From an uncultured Lachnospiraceae bacterium (lineage in GTDB: Bacteria > Bacillota > Clostridia > Lachnospirales > Lachnospiraceae): DNA of 15,325 nt. The stretch spans positions 1-15,325 of the forward strand of contig CAJURF010000085.1 in NCBI GenBank assembly GCA_910588825.1. The letters are read 5' to 3'. Each line of letters opens with the position of its first letter. Within the stretch, counting starts at the first letter, position 1. This document shows positions 6,735-14,244 of the stretch, in pieces. The notes beneath the pieces are model-generated. The model searched no databases, was not told the DNA's origin, and saw only the letters and a list, made by a program, of their open reading frames with translations. A program made the translations under genes and the position numbers.

Positions 6735-7796
6735 CTACTCCTTTTCTGAAGTGTAATGGAAAAAATCAACGTTTCTTGTTTTCTTCATAAAATCATGGAT
6801 CATAAGCAGTTCATCTTCCTCGATGCAGTTGGGAAAGGTTCCGTTTCTCACACCCTCCAGACAGCAGCCAGCATCCATCCAGCGCACTTCTTCCACTTCT
6901 GATTCCTGCAGAGACAACGCTTCCATGTCCACCGGCTCCAGATATAAATAGACATTGCTGTATTCACAGTTTAGAAACGGACTTCCGTAAAACTCTCCCC
7001 GGTATGTTGTCCGGCAGGTGCCAGCATACCGCAGCTGTTCTTCTGAGGCAGTGATTCCCAGTTCTTCCTTTAATTCCCGCACCGCCGTGTCCAGATAATC
7101 GTCCCCCGCCTCCACATGGCCGGCGGAAGAAATGTCGTAACAGCCGGGGAAGGAATCTTTCTCCCGGCTTCGTTTCTGCAAAAGCAGATCATAGCCGCCG
7201 TCTTCTCTCATCCGTATCACCCACACATGGGAAACCGGATGGATACTTCCCTCCCGGTGTACTACGCCCCGTTCGCTGACCACTCCTGACCTGGTACCGT
7301 CCGGATTCAACACATCAAAAAGTTCCATTTTCCTGCCGTTTAGCACTGCTTCTGTCATCTGGTCCCGTTGGTTATATACCAGTTTCAGAGAGAAAAAAGG
7401 AAGCTCATCCTCCAGAAGCCGGAAGAAGATTTTGTCCCCTTCCCAGATATTCAGCTTCCAGATTTCCTTTTTATCCATCCAGACCAGTTCCCCTTCATTG
7501 CAGGAAACAGCTGTCCCGGTAAAACCATCGGCGGTAAATAAGTGCATATATTCGATTTCGCCTTTTCCGGATATAAATGTGACAATTCCCCGGAACCGGT
7601 ATGAGGTCAGATGATATCCAGTTTCTTCCCAAACCTCCCGGAGCAGACATTCCTCCGGGCTCTCCCCTTCTTCGAAATGTCCGCCCACGCCGATCCATTT
7701 GTCTTTGTTGATATCTTTTTCTTTTTTCGTTCTGTGCATCATCAGGTATCTGCCGTCCTGCTCAATATAGCACAGAGTACTCATTCTTACCCGCAT
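6735..7796 (-). CDS. Double-Nudix hydrolase (two Nudix domains in tandem)
   Basis: A 353-aa protein with two Nudix domains. The first (about residues 3-130) has the box GHFEEGESPEECLLREVWEETG, a full GX5EX7REUXEEXG match, and resembles MutT/8-oxo-dGTP diphosphatases (MMHRTKKEKDINKDKWIGVG). The second (about 180-330) resembles the YfcD/isopentenyl-diphosphate-isomerase-like branch (VSHVWVIRMRE, LLLQKRSREKDSFPG, YDISSAGHVEAG). Its box reads GHVEAGDDYLDTAVRELKEELG, with Asp where the first Glu is usual, while the catalytic REUXEE is intact. The substrate is unknown. The gene starts 4 bases after leuA and so is likely on the same T-box-controlled transcript. A start four codons later (MSTLCYIEQDG) is possible because neither ATG has a strong ribosome binding site. 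Confidence 0.9.
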   Translation of the reverse strand: MRVRMSTLCYIEQDGRYLMMHRTKKEKDINKDKWIGVGGHFEEGESPEECLLREVWEETGYHLTSYRFRGIVTFISGKGEIEYMHLFTADGFTGTAVSCNEGELVWMDKKEIWKLNIWEGDKIFFRLLEDELPFFSLKLVYNQRDQMTEAVLNGRKMELFDVLNPDGTRSGVVSERGVVHREGSIHPVSHVWVIRMREDGGYDLLLQKRSREKDSFPGCYDISSAGHVEAGDDYLDTAVRELKEELGITASEEQLRYAGTCRTTYRGEFYGSPFLNCEYSNVYLYLEPVDMEALSLQESEVEEVRWMDAGCCLEGVRNGTFPNCIEEDELLMIHDFMKKTRNVDFFHYTSEKE

Positions 7797-7800
7797 AGGT

Positions 7801-9462
7801 TCAGCTTCTTGCCATATTGTTGATGGCAGTTACCAGGGCGTCGATGCTGGCGCGGATAATATCCGGGTCTACAGCTGCTCCCCAGAACAGTTCTCCTGAC
7901 GGACTGCTGATGCCCACATAGGCGATGGCTCTGGAACTGGAGCTTTGTTCCAGGGCGTGTTCCTGGTAAGTCACCAGCTGGTAATCCAGGCCGTATGCCT
8001 TTTTCAGCGCATTGCTCACTGCGTCCAGACGTCCGTTTCCGGTAGCTTCTGTGGTGACCGTCTCGTTCTGGAATGTGGAGGTAACCTGGGTAGTGATGCC
8101 GTTTACCTGCTGGAAATGGACACCGTGAATGCTGTATGGCTCCACCACGTCCTCGAATCTCTTCTTGAACAGTTCGAAGATTTCCTCCGGGAGCAGCTCC
8201 TTGTGGGTATGGTCGGATACGGCTTTCGATGCATAACCCATGGCCTCCCGCATTTTTGCAGGCAGATTCAGGCCATACCTGGTTTCCAGAATATAGCCCA
8301 CACCGCCCTTGCCGGACTGGCTGTTAATGCGGATCACATCTGCATCGTAACTTCTCCCCACATCCTTAGGGTCAATGGGCAGATAGGGAATGGTCCAGTG
8401 AGGGGGCTGTTTTTCCTCCAGCCAGTGCATACCCTTGGCGATAGCATCCTGATGGGAGCCGGAGAAGGCGGCAAATACCAGTGCCCCGCTGTAAGGACTC
8501 CGCTCATCAATCCGCATCCCCGTGTATTTTTCATAACATTCACACACGTGAGGCATATCGGAAAAGTCCAGTCCTGGATCCACACCCTGGGAATACATAT
8601 TCATAGCCAGGGTCACGATGTCCACATTGCCGGTGCGTTCGCCGTTGCCGAACAAAGTGCCCTCGATTCTGTCTGCCCCGGCCAGAAGACCCAGCTCCGC
8701 ATCGGCCACGCCGCATCCCCTGTCATTGTGGGGATGCAGAGATACCACCACATTTTCCCTGTAATTCATATTTTCACACATATACTCGATCTGGCTGGCA
8801 TAAACGTGAGGAAGGGAATGCTGTACCGTCACGGGAAGATTGATGATAGCCTTCTTCTCAGGGGTGGGCTTCCACACATCCAGAACCGCATTGCACACCT
8901 CAAGGGCATACTCTGGCTCCGTCCCTGTGAAACTTTCCGGACTGTATTCAAATAAATAATTTCCGTTGGTCTCGTCGGTGAGCTTTTTCAGCAGTGCCGC
9001 TCCGTCCACGGCAATCTGCAGGATCTCTTCTTTTGATTTTTTAAATACCTGTTCTCTCTGTGCCAGAGAGGTGGAATTGTACACATGGACAACCGCTTTT
9101 TTCGCCCCCTCCAGCGCCTCAAAGGTTTTGCGGATAATGTGCTCCCGTGCCTGGGTAAGCACCTGGATGGTCACATCATCGGGAATCAGGTCGTCCTCAA
9201 TGAGTTTTCTCAGGAACTGGTACTCTGTCTCTGAGGCGGCGGGGAAACCCACTTCGATTTCCTTAAAGCCTATTTCCACTAAAAGTTTGAAAAAATCCAC
9301 TTTCTGTTCCAGACTCATGGGAATCACCAGGGCCTGATTTCCGTCCCGCAGGTCCACACTGCACCATACAGGGGCTTTATCAACATATTCTTTTTCCGTC
9401 CATTTCATTGATTTTACCGGAGGCATGAAATACTGCCTGGTATATTTTTTGTGATTCATCAT
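7801..9462 (-). CDS. leuA: 2-isopropylmalate synthase (long, type 2 form)
   Basis: A 553-aa enzyme that condenses acetyl-CoA with 2-ketoisovalerate, the first committed step of leucine synthesis, in the cytoplasm. The DRE-TIM barrel signature is VDLRDGNQAL (about 36-45). Metal ligands lie in SLHPHNDRGC (H243, H245), and the second signature GNGERTGN is at 272-279. The C-terminal third (from about 420) is the LeuA allosteric domain with VTSTFQNETVTTEATGNGRLDA and the conserved AIAYVGI segment, the site of leucine feedback in the family. The length fits the type-2 (Mycobacterium-like) enzyme, longer than a citramalate synthase. AAAGGAGG precedes the first of two adjacent ATG codons by 10 bases, so the first is preferred. 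A T-box leader lies directly upstream. Confidence 0.96.
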   Translation of the reverse strand: MMNHKKYTRQYFMPPVKSMKWTEKEYVDKAPVWCSVDLRDGNQALVIPMSLEQKVDFFKLLVEIGFKEIEVGFPAASETEYQFLRKLIEDDLIPDDVTIQVLTQAREHIIRKTFEALEGAKKAVVHVYNSTSLAQREQVFKKSKEEILQIAVDGAALLKKLTDETNGNYLFEYSPESFTGTEPEYALEVCNAVLDVWKPTPEKKAIINLPVTVQHSLPHVYASQIEYMCENMNYRENVVVSLHPHNDRGCGVADAELGLLAGADRIEGTLFGNGERTGNVDIVTLAMNMYSQGVDPGLDFSDMPHVCECYEKYTGMRIDERSPYSGALVFAAFSGSHQDAIAKGMHWLEEKQPPHWTIPYLPIDPKDVGRSYDADVIRINSQSGKGGVGYILETRYGLNLPAKMREAMGYASKAVSDHTHKELLPEEIFELFKKRFEDVVEPYSIHGVHFQQVNGITTQVTSTFQNETVTTEATGNGRLDAVSNALKKAYGLDYQLVTYQEHALEQSSSSRAIAYVGISSPSGELFWGAAVDPDIIRASIDALVTAINNMARS

Positions 9463-9555
9463 TTTTTCTAGTCCTCCTTTTACTTGAATTTCAGATTATG
9501 ATTCCAGAGCGGGAATAAATTTTAAGACACGCTCCAGTGTGATCCCCCGGAGGGG

Positions 9556-9594
9556 TTTTATCGTACAGGAGACAAAGTTTCCTATACGATAAAA
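9556..9594 (-). other. Long extra hairpin between T-box terminator and leuA
   Basis: TTTTATCGTACAGGA (9556-9570) and TCCTATACGATAAAA (9580-9594) form a 15-bp stem with one G-U pair around a 9-base loop. The stem overlaps the U-tract of the T-box terminator. A CCCC/GGGG element (9545-9555) follows next to it on the minus strand. The structure is not part of a standard T-box. It might stabilise the leuA mRNA or act as a second control element; the role is unknown. Confidence 0.55.
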
Positions 9595-9638
9595 AATCCC
9601 CCATCTAATACAGCTTCTACAGCCGTAAGAGACGGGGG
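9591..9638 (-). terminator. leuA: T-box-controlled terminator of leuA
   Basis: On the minus strand CCCCCGTCT (complement of 9630-9638) pairs with AGATGGGGG (complement of 9598-9606), followed at once by ATTTTTT. The 5' arm can instead pair with the GTGGGA just after the T-box sequence (TCCC with GGGA), giving the usual antiterminator alternative. Confidence 0.85.
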
Positions 9639-9955
9639 ACAATGTTCAATCTATTATCCCACGCGGTACCACTCTTAATTTTATGAATCAGTACACTGGT
9701 TCATACACTCAGTAAGATACGGACCTGCACCCTTTTGATACGCGGTCTTATACCTCTCCGGGATAACGGCCGGACTGCCGTCTGCGTCTACTCTCATTTT
9801 CCCGTCTCTGTCTGCGTTCTCATGCGGCAGAACCTGTCTGGAAGAAGATTTCGGGCAGCTGCTCAAAGGTCAGTTCCATATGCACCCTCCGCTGTTTCGC
9901 ATCATCCAACAGCTTTCTGAAGTCGGGAATCATATGTAATACTCCTTCTCATCGC
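9591..9955 (-). promoter_or_regulatory. leuA: T-box riboswitch upstream of leuA, probable leucine (CUG) specifier
   Basis: The leader senses uncharged tRNA and lets transcription proceed into leuA when its amino acid is scarce. The invariant T-box core GTGGTACCGCG is the complement of 9662-9672. A stem III hairpin (TATGAA with TTCATA, 9682-9705) lies before it and the terminator after it. Stem I begins GCGATGAGAAGGAGTA (from 9955) with the usual AGTA motif. Its distal part is AGAAAGCTGTT paired with AACAGC (9891-9913) around a TGGATGATGCGA loop, as in other T-boxes. The likely specifier is CTG at 9873-9871, in the context GGAA-CTG-ACC and followed by the usual purine; this is a Leu codon and agrees with leuA. 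The specifier assignment is by eye and less sure than the T-box itself. Confidence 0.88.
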
Positions 9956-9979
9956 TTTTGATCTTTATAAGATAGAATT

Positions 9980-10008
9980 AGGGTAACATTTATAGAGAGC
10001 TTTGTCAA
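9980..10008 (-). promoter_or_regulatory. leuA: Promoter of the leuA T-box transcript
   Basis: On the minus strand a perfect TTGACA (complement of 10003-10008) is followed after 17 bases by TACCCT (complement of 9980-9985), preceded by TGT as in an extended -10. The -10 box is poor, but the placement, about 25 bases before stem I of the T-box, is right. It lies in the 65-base gap after the HNH endonuclease gene, where no terminator for that operon is visible. Confidence 0.5.
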
Positions 10009-10025
10009 ATATTTTTTGAGATTCT

Positions 10026-11225
10026 TTATCCAGCCATCTTTCTTTGCTGAAGATACCATAAAAACCTGTCCGTCAGGAATTCAGACGGCAGCTTTCTATT
10101 GGTTGTTATTTCATCGATAAATCTCTTGTGGCGCTGGTCAATGTCATTCTCCACCAAAAGACGTCCGCTGCTGTCAAAAGAAACCATCCCTTCATCGAAC
10201 ATTTTATGATGGTTTTCACACAGCCACAAACCATTATCCCCATCCAGAGCCAGATTCAAACGCTGTTCCAGTGACAGGCCGTGCATCTTCTTTATGGCAG
10301 CAACCGGAAGAATATGCGCACCTTGAATCAACTCAGGTATCTGGCAGTTACAAAGGGCACAGTGCTTATTGCCAAGCTTATTGAACAGATTATATGTATA
10401 GCGGGGGGAACGTAAACTATTCTCCTTTTCGTATATTCTTTTTTCCAGAGTCATGTCTGTGGGAATAATATCAATGACACCCATATGCCTGATCACCTTT
10501 AAACTGGACTCCGGTAATTCTTTTAAATCACCTTCCAGAACTTCATACAGTTTCATGCTCTGCCCTGACTGCCATAATTGAGCAAGAGCATAACAAATCA
10601 AACTGGTTTCGTATTTATTGGCTCCATAAGTTTTTCCATAAATCTCGATTTCCCCCGCGTTTCCCCTGGTGATAAAAGTAGAATTATTGCTTCGGTTTCT
10701 TCCTGCATTAATTCTCCGGTTGAAAATGATATCTTCTACCGAATGAAATGCAGTTATTCTTCTCAACAAATCCGGACTTGCATTGAGAAATTGAAACCCA
10801 ATTGTATTCATCAGACGATAGATTAATATCTGATAATCCGTTTCAGCATTGCCTGATACATTCAGAAAATAGTAATACAGGCGTTTTTCCGGGTATGGAT
10901 TGCTGAAAAACAAATTGTATGCGGTTGGTACACTCTGAACACTTGAATTTCTTCCGCTGATTTCAAGTTCAGAAAAACTGATATAGCTGACAGCATCTTC
11001 ATACTGCATAACAGCCATACGCCCTTTATTGTAAGATTTTTCCAGGAACTCATCCTGGTAGTCATTATCTACATACTCGTGTGTAAAATCAGTCTGCCCA
11101 GTGATTCGGCGGCATACATCACGCAGCACTTCAGGGGTTACATGGTCACTAAAATATATTCCTGTAATTTTTGATTTTTGAAGATTTGCTTTGATTATAA
11201 AATGTGGTATGCTTCTACGTTCCAT
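10026..11225 (-). CDS. HNH-family type II restriction endonuclease (predicted)
   Basis: A 399-aa protein with a C-terminal HNH nuclease domain: CALC (C289, C292), GAHILP (H304), then DNGLWLCENHHKMFD (N331, C336, H339/H340). The two CxxC-like pairs suggest a structural zinc. The N-terminal 270 residues carry no common domain but include ITRGNAGEIEIYGKTYGANK (about 185-204), a pattern I associate with restriction endonucleases; this part probably recognises DNA and dimerises. Its ATG overlaps the methyltransferase stop by 11 bases. AAGGAGG lies 15 bases upstream, so coupled re-initiation is likely, which would delay the toxic nuclease until methylase is made. The gene is AT-rich compared with leuA. 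The restriction role follows from the HNH domain plus the overlapping methyltransferase gene. The target is unknown. Confidence 0.88.
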   Translation of the reverse strand: MERRSIPHFIIKANLQKSKITGIYFSDHVTPEVLRDVCRRITGQTDFTHEYVDNDYQDEFLEKSYNKGRMAVMQYEDAVSYISFSELEISGRNSSVQSVPTAYNLFFSNPYPEKRLYYYFLNVSGNAETDYQILIYRLMNTIGFQFLNASPDLLRRITAFHSVEDIIFNRRINAGRNRSNNSTFITRGNAGEIEIYGKTYGANKYETSLICYALAQLWQSGQSMKLYEVLEGDLKELPESSLKVIRHMGVIDIIPTDMTLEKRIYEKENSLRSPRYTYNLFNKLGNKHCALCNCQIPELIQGAHILPVAAIKKMHGLSLEQRLNLALDGDNGLWLCENHHKMFDEGMVSFDSSGRLLVENDIDQRHKRFIDEITTNRKLPSEFLTDRFLWYLQQRKMAG

Positions 11226-13074
11226 AATTAATAATCAAAACCTCCTTCCTGCGGCTGCCGGAAATGCCAATAATGTCACCCAGATGAATCACCTGATAAC
11301 CCTGTTTATCTATCCAATCCAAAAGTTCCTGGTTGGTTTTCCCTTTATGTTCAATTACATACGACAACATAAAAGGAACGCCTGCCTGATGAAGACCATC
11401 TGCAAACGCAAACAACTCAGATTCCAGCGTTTTATTCCATCCGTCAAATCCTCTCTTTCCATCATTATAGGACCCTGTAGTTAAATGATAAGGTGGATCG
11501 AAATACACGAATGTGGAGGGAGTCATCTGGTCTATTAATTCTTTATAACTCTGACTGTAGAATTCATAATTTCCTTCTTTAATCTGTCTTGAAAAACTAA
11601 TCATTTTCTCTAATATCTTATCATTGAACCACCGCATACCCACCGGATTATTAAAATCATGCTGGCTGTTAAATCTTATCTGCTGCTGGAATCCATACAA
11701 GATAATGGTAAACAGTAATCTGGAGTCCCTTTTTTCTGCCGGAAGGGAATTATAATAACTCCTTGCTTCTAAATATGCCGGTCTGTTGGCTTTTTCCAGG
11801 CCAAACTTCTTAATGATCCGCTTCATATAGAGCAGATAGTCATAGGTATCGTGCTCCTTAAAGGAACGAATCAAATCTGTAATCAAATAATTCAAATCAT
11901 TATAGATTACTTTCTTATGGGATATGTTAATGCCCACATTAAATCCCCCGCCAAAGCCATCGATAAATGTATCATAATCTCTGGGCTGGTATCTCAGAAT
12001 GTCAGGAACAATCTTTGCCTTACTGCCAATATAATTTAGGGGACACTCAAAAACCACATCACGAATCTCTTTCTTTTCAACAAAGAAAAGGTACTCGAAA
12101 TGTTTGTTCTCATTTTGCGACTTCCAGTTTTGATATTTTTTATATGCGATTTTTCTGCATACATATGTCTCAGGTTTTCCATAACGTTTCATGGCTGCTT
12201 CAATATATTCTTTAGACATGAAACCATCGTTGTTATAGCTCAAAATAATGTATTTGGACTTTGTTTTTGCAAGAATGCGGTCGAATAGAATGTTTGCCTT
12301 ATATTCTTTTGACCAATTAGAGCGCATGGGCGCTGTGCTTCTGGAACCAGTCACTTTGCTTATAGAAGGGTTATCATCAAGCACCAGTGTCTCCAGCAAA
12401 TGATACTGAGTTCCATACTGATTCTGTGTATAAGGCGGGTCTAAATACAGAATATCGCACGCAACATTTTCAATAATATCTTCAATTTTGGCATTATATG
12501 TTTTGATTGACTTATAGTTGTCCTGGCAGAAATCAACTTGACTGAATATAATTTTCTTGGTTGCTCTGGAATCCCATTTTTTCAGAAAAGCACCATATAC
12601 GCCTGCTGTGTTGGAAACATCCGAAACAGACTCAATCAGGCATGCGATTAAATAACAATATTCTTCTTCCGAAAGCAGTCCGTCATTTTTCCAGTCCTCA
12701 ATCTGCTTTCGGAAGTAGTCGATTCTTTCGGCATTCTCGGGGGTAAAATACATTCTGGCACTTTCTGTGGGGGCATAATTTTTATACATAAACCCTTGAA
12801 CTGTAAAATCATTTCCATTCAGGTATTCAAAGGGGTCAAACCCTAATTGATCAAATGTACAGACAGGTGCACAGACCCTTCCTTTTGTATATATTACAGA
12901 CCATGTTAAATTATCGTTTATGATGATGTTATAATATGCTTTAAAATAATCTGATACAGAACCAGAGCCGCAAAATGCATCGAAAAATGTGTAGCCTTCC
13001 TGTAATAAATTTTGTGATTCAAGCAAATCCCTGATTTCTGTCAGTATGGACTCTTTATTTCCCAAGTATCTCAT
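11215..13074 (-). CDS. Fused double D12-class adenine-N6 DNA methyltransferase (M.FokI-like)
   Basis: A 619-aa protein made of two DNA adenine methyltransferase domains of the D12 (Dam/MboIIA) class. Domain 1: MRYLGNKESIL at the N-terminus, SAM motif FDAFCGSGSV (31-40), catalytic LDPPY (211-215). Domain 2: NYIGSKAKIVPDIL (347-360), SAM motif FIDGFGGGFNVG (370-381), RFNSQHDFNNPVG (about 467-479), catalytic FDPPY (525-529). Both active sites look complete. This tandem design is that of M.FokI and M.LlaI, where each half methylates one strand of an asymmetric site. It predicts a type IIS-like target with adenine in both strands. The ATG overlaps the regulator stop by 4 bases, with GGGGAG just upstream. 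It protects host DNA from the neighbouring HNH nuclease. Confidence 0.93.
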   Translation of the reverse strand: MRYLGNKESILTEIRDLLESQNLLQEGYTFFDAFCGSGSVSDYFKAYYNIIINDNLTWSVIYTKGRVCAPVCTFDQLGFDPFEYLNGNDFTVQGFMYKNYAPTESARMYFTPENAERIDYFRKQIEDWKNDGLLSEEEYCYLIACLIESVSDVSNTAGVYGAFLKKWDSRATKKIIFSQVDFCQDNYKSIKTYNAKIEDIIENVACDILYLDPPYTQNQYGTQYHLLETLVLDDNPSISKVTGSRSTAPMRSNWSKEYKANILFDRILAKTKSKYIILSYNNDGFMSKEYIEAAMKRYGKPETYVCRKIAYKKYQNWKSQNENKHFEYLFFVEKKEIRDVVFECPLNYIGSKAKIVPDILRYQPRDYDTFIDGFGGGFNVGINISHKKVIYNDLNYLITDLIRSFKEHDTYDYLLYMKRIIKKFGLEKANRPAYLEARSYYNSLPAEKRDSRLLFTIILYGFQQQIRFNSQHDFNNPVGMRWFNDKILEKMISFSRQIKEGNYEFYSQSYKELIDQMTPSTFVYFDPPYHLTTGSYNDGKRGFDGWNKTLESELFAFADGLHQAGVPFMLSYVIEHKGKTNQELLDWIDKQGYQVIHLGDIIGISGSRRKEVLIINYGT

Positions 13075-13304
13075 TTGTTCTCCCCGTTGTCTGCTGTCTG
13101 TTCTGGTAACTTAAATTCTAATATATCATCAACACTGCAGCCGAACAGGGAACATATTTTCCCTATACTCTCTAAAGACACAGACTCCTCTTTTCCCATT
13201 TTAGCCAATACATTCGAGCTGATTTTTGCGTCTCGAATCAAGTCGGTTTTTTTCATTTTCTTATCAATTAATAGCTTCCAAAGCTTATCATAACAAACTT
13301 TCAT
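13071..13304 (-). CDS. Xre/Cro-type HTH regulator of the restriction-modification operon
   Basis: A 77-aa DNA-binding protein that is essentially one helix-turn-helix domain of the Cro/CI type (MKVCYDKLWKLLIDKKMKKT, then DLIRDAKISSNVLAKMGKEE as the recognition region, and the common SLESIGKICSLFGCSVDDIL). The start at MKVCYD is chosen because GGAGG lies 7 bases before it; a start six codons upstream would put that ribosome binding site inside the gene. It leads the restriction-modification operon and overlaps the methyltransferase by ATGA. It may act as the operon's controller (C protein-like) or as a simple autorepressor. Palindromes in and above its promoter are likely binding sites. Which way it regulates cannot be told from sequence. 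Confidence 0.88.
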   Translation of the reverse strand: MKVCYDKLWKLLIDKKMKKTDLIRDAKISSNVLAKMGKEESVSLESIGKICSLFGCSVDDILEFKLPEQTADNGENK

Positions 13305-13333
13305 ACTATGCCTCCAAATCAATTTCTGCTTCT

Positions 13334-13362
13334 ATCATAACATATTTATGTTGGAAACTCAA
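13334..13362 (-). promoter_or_regulatory. Promoter of the restriction-modification operon with a palindrome in its spacer
   Basis: On the minus strand TTGAGT (complement of 13357-13362) and TATGAT (complement of 13334-13339) are 17 bases apart. Inside the spacer AACATA-TT-TATGTT (13339-13352) is an inverted repeat of two perfect 6-base halves with a 2-base centre. A dimeric Xre protein bound there would cover the promoter, so this is the best candidate operator for the regulator encoded next to it. Confidence 0.65.
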
Positions 13363-13383
13363 TATAATTGTAAGAATACAAAA

Positions 13384-13409
13384 ATAAAATCACGAAATCA
13401 TGATTTTAT
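13384..13409. repeat. Upstream inverted repeat, candidate second regulator site
   Basis: ATAAAATCA (13384-13392) and TGATTTTAT (13401-13409) are perfect 9-base inverted arms with 8 bases between. The 12-bp palindrome AAATCATGATTT (13395-13406) overlaps the right arm. The repeat lies about 22 bases upstream of the -35 box of the restriction-modification operon, the position of an activator or co-operative repressor site. It lacks a T-run, so it is not a terminator. Confidence 0.45.
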
Positions 13410-13436
13410 AGTATGGGTAATTTGACACGCAAATAA

Positions 13437-13462
13437 GACGGCAAAGATTTCTCCCTGCCGCC
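13437..13462 (-). terminator. Weak terminator after the DUF3800 gene
   Basis: On the minus strand GGCGGCA pairs with TGCCGTC (7 bp with one G-T) around a 12-base loop and is followed by TTATTT. It lies about 65 bases past the DUF3800 stop and before the restriction-modification promoter. The U-tract is short, so termination may be partial. The remainder of 13305-13526 holds only the promoter and repeats listed separately. Confidence 0.45.
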
Positions 13463-13526
13463 GGTAAACTGTGCGTAACTTTTTTCTGTTGAAATGCATC
13501 CTTGTCTTGTTTATTTTTTCAATTCC

Positions 13527-14207
13527 TTAAAGAGGAAATTCAAAAATATGTTTCAAATATCCATCCGTTTTCATATATTCAATTTCTTTTGTATACGCCT
13601 TAGTTTTTAATTCTGAAAAATATAAATTCGAAAAGACATCTGCAATTTGTATAATACAATTATTCGCAGAATCAAAATACTTTACCTTGCAATTCCCTTT
13701 TACCACATTTCTCATTCCAAGCTCTGTCTGCAAATAGTTCTCTAAAAAATGTTTTGTTTCGGTCTTTTCGTTTCGTTCATCCAGTTGGATGATAATCCCT
13801 TCATCCGAAATGTAATTATTTTGTATGTAATATTCCAATGCCAATCGCACGAGATAGTTAAAGGCTCTTGCGGTATTTTCATAAAACTTTGCCTGTATGC
13901 GGCTGTTTTCTGCAACAATATAAAACAATTCAAAATATTCGTTTCTGCAAAAAAAATCCACAAATTCTCTTTTTAGCTTTGGAGTAAAGCAACTGCCTTT
14001 TAGTTCCAAAAAATCTGAACCCTCGAACATCAATTTTCTTTCATCAGCTTTTTTTAATTCTTCCCTATGAGAGCTGACAAACCTCTTGTATATTCTCTTT
14101 AATCTATCTACATTTTTTGCCCGGATAATTGATATTATGAAATATGGATGCGTTTTGTTATGTGAAACCGTCATAGTGCCAGATTCATCAATGTATAAAT
14201 GTTCCAT
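13527..14207 (-). CDS. DUF3800 protein (RNase H-like fold), paired with an upstream structured RNA
   Basis: A 226-aa protein of the DUF3800 family. The family signature YIDESG is at 5-10 (D7, E8). QLDERNEKTE (D143, E144), YFDSANN (D179) and CIIQIADVFSNLYF (D190) supply the further acidic positions expected of an RNase H-like nuclease fold. The role is not established; the family is often found in accessory and defence-like regions. No signal peptide or membrane segment. The coding sequence is strongly AT-rich, unlike the core genes. The ATG is preceded by GAGAGG at 5 bases, squeezed between the U-tract of a terminator and the start codon. The protein is therefore made only from read-through of that terminator. 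The layout recalls type III toxin-antitoxin operons, which is an inference. Confidence 0.9.
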   Translation of the reverse strand: MEHLYIDESGTMTVSHNKTHPYFIISIIRAKNVDRLKRIYKRFVSSHREELKKADERKLMFEGSDFLELKGSCFTPKLKREFVDFFCRNEYFELFYIVAENSRIQAKFYENTARAFNYLVRLALEYYIQNNYISDEGIIIQLDERNEKTETKHFLENYLQTELGMRNVVKGNCKVKYFDSANNCIIQIADVFSNLYFSELKTKAYTKEIEYMKTDGYLKHIFEFPL

Positions 14208-14218
14208 GCCTGCCTCTC

Positions 14219-14244
14219 AAAAAAAGCAGGCTGTTAAGCCTGCT
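14219..14244 (-). terminator. Terminator between the structured RNA and the DUF3800 gene
   Basis: AGCAGGCT and AGCCTGCT form a perfect 8-bp stem with a 4-base loop, followed on the minus strand by a run of seven T. Only 11 bases separate the T-run from the DUF3800 start codon. On the plus strand there is no T-run, which fixes the direction. It acts as the 3' end of the small RNA and as an attenuator for the gene. Confidence 0.88.

Noticed and set aside
7945..8955. A 336-aa plus-strand reading frame
   Set aside because: It is exactly antisense to leuA, has no ribosome binding site or promoter and no recognisable protein features; a shadow of the GC-richer coding strand.
9541..9563. CCCC-CGGA-GGGG-TTTT on the plus strand as a plus-strand terminator
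   Set aside because: The form is right, but no plus-strand gene or transcript is supported anywhere upstream; the bases are better explained by the leuA leader folds.
9681..9866. A 61-codon reading frame over the leuA leader
   Set aside because: It covers T-box stem III and the region before it, has no ribosome binding site and resembles no protein.
9820..9933. A 37-codon minus-strand reading frame (MIPDFRKLLDDAKQ...) with a good Shine-Dalgarno, upstream of leuA
   Set aside because: It lies inside stem I of the T-box. The apparent ribosome binding site is the conserved GAAGGAGTA motif of the riboswitch, and the Leu codons are not clustered as in an attenuator peptide.
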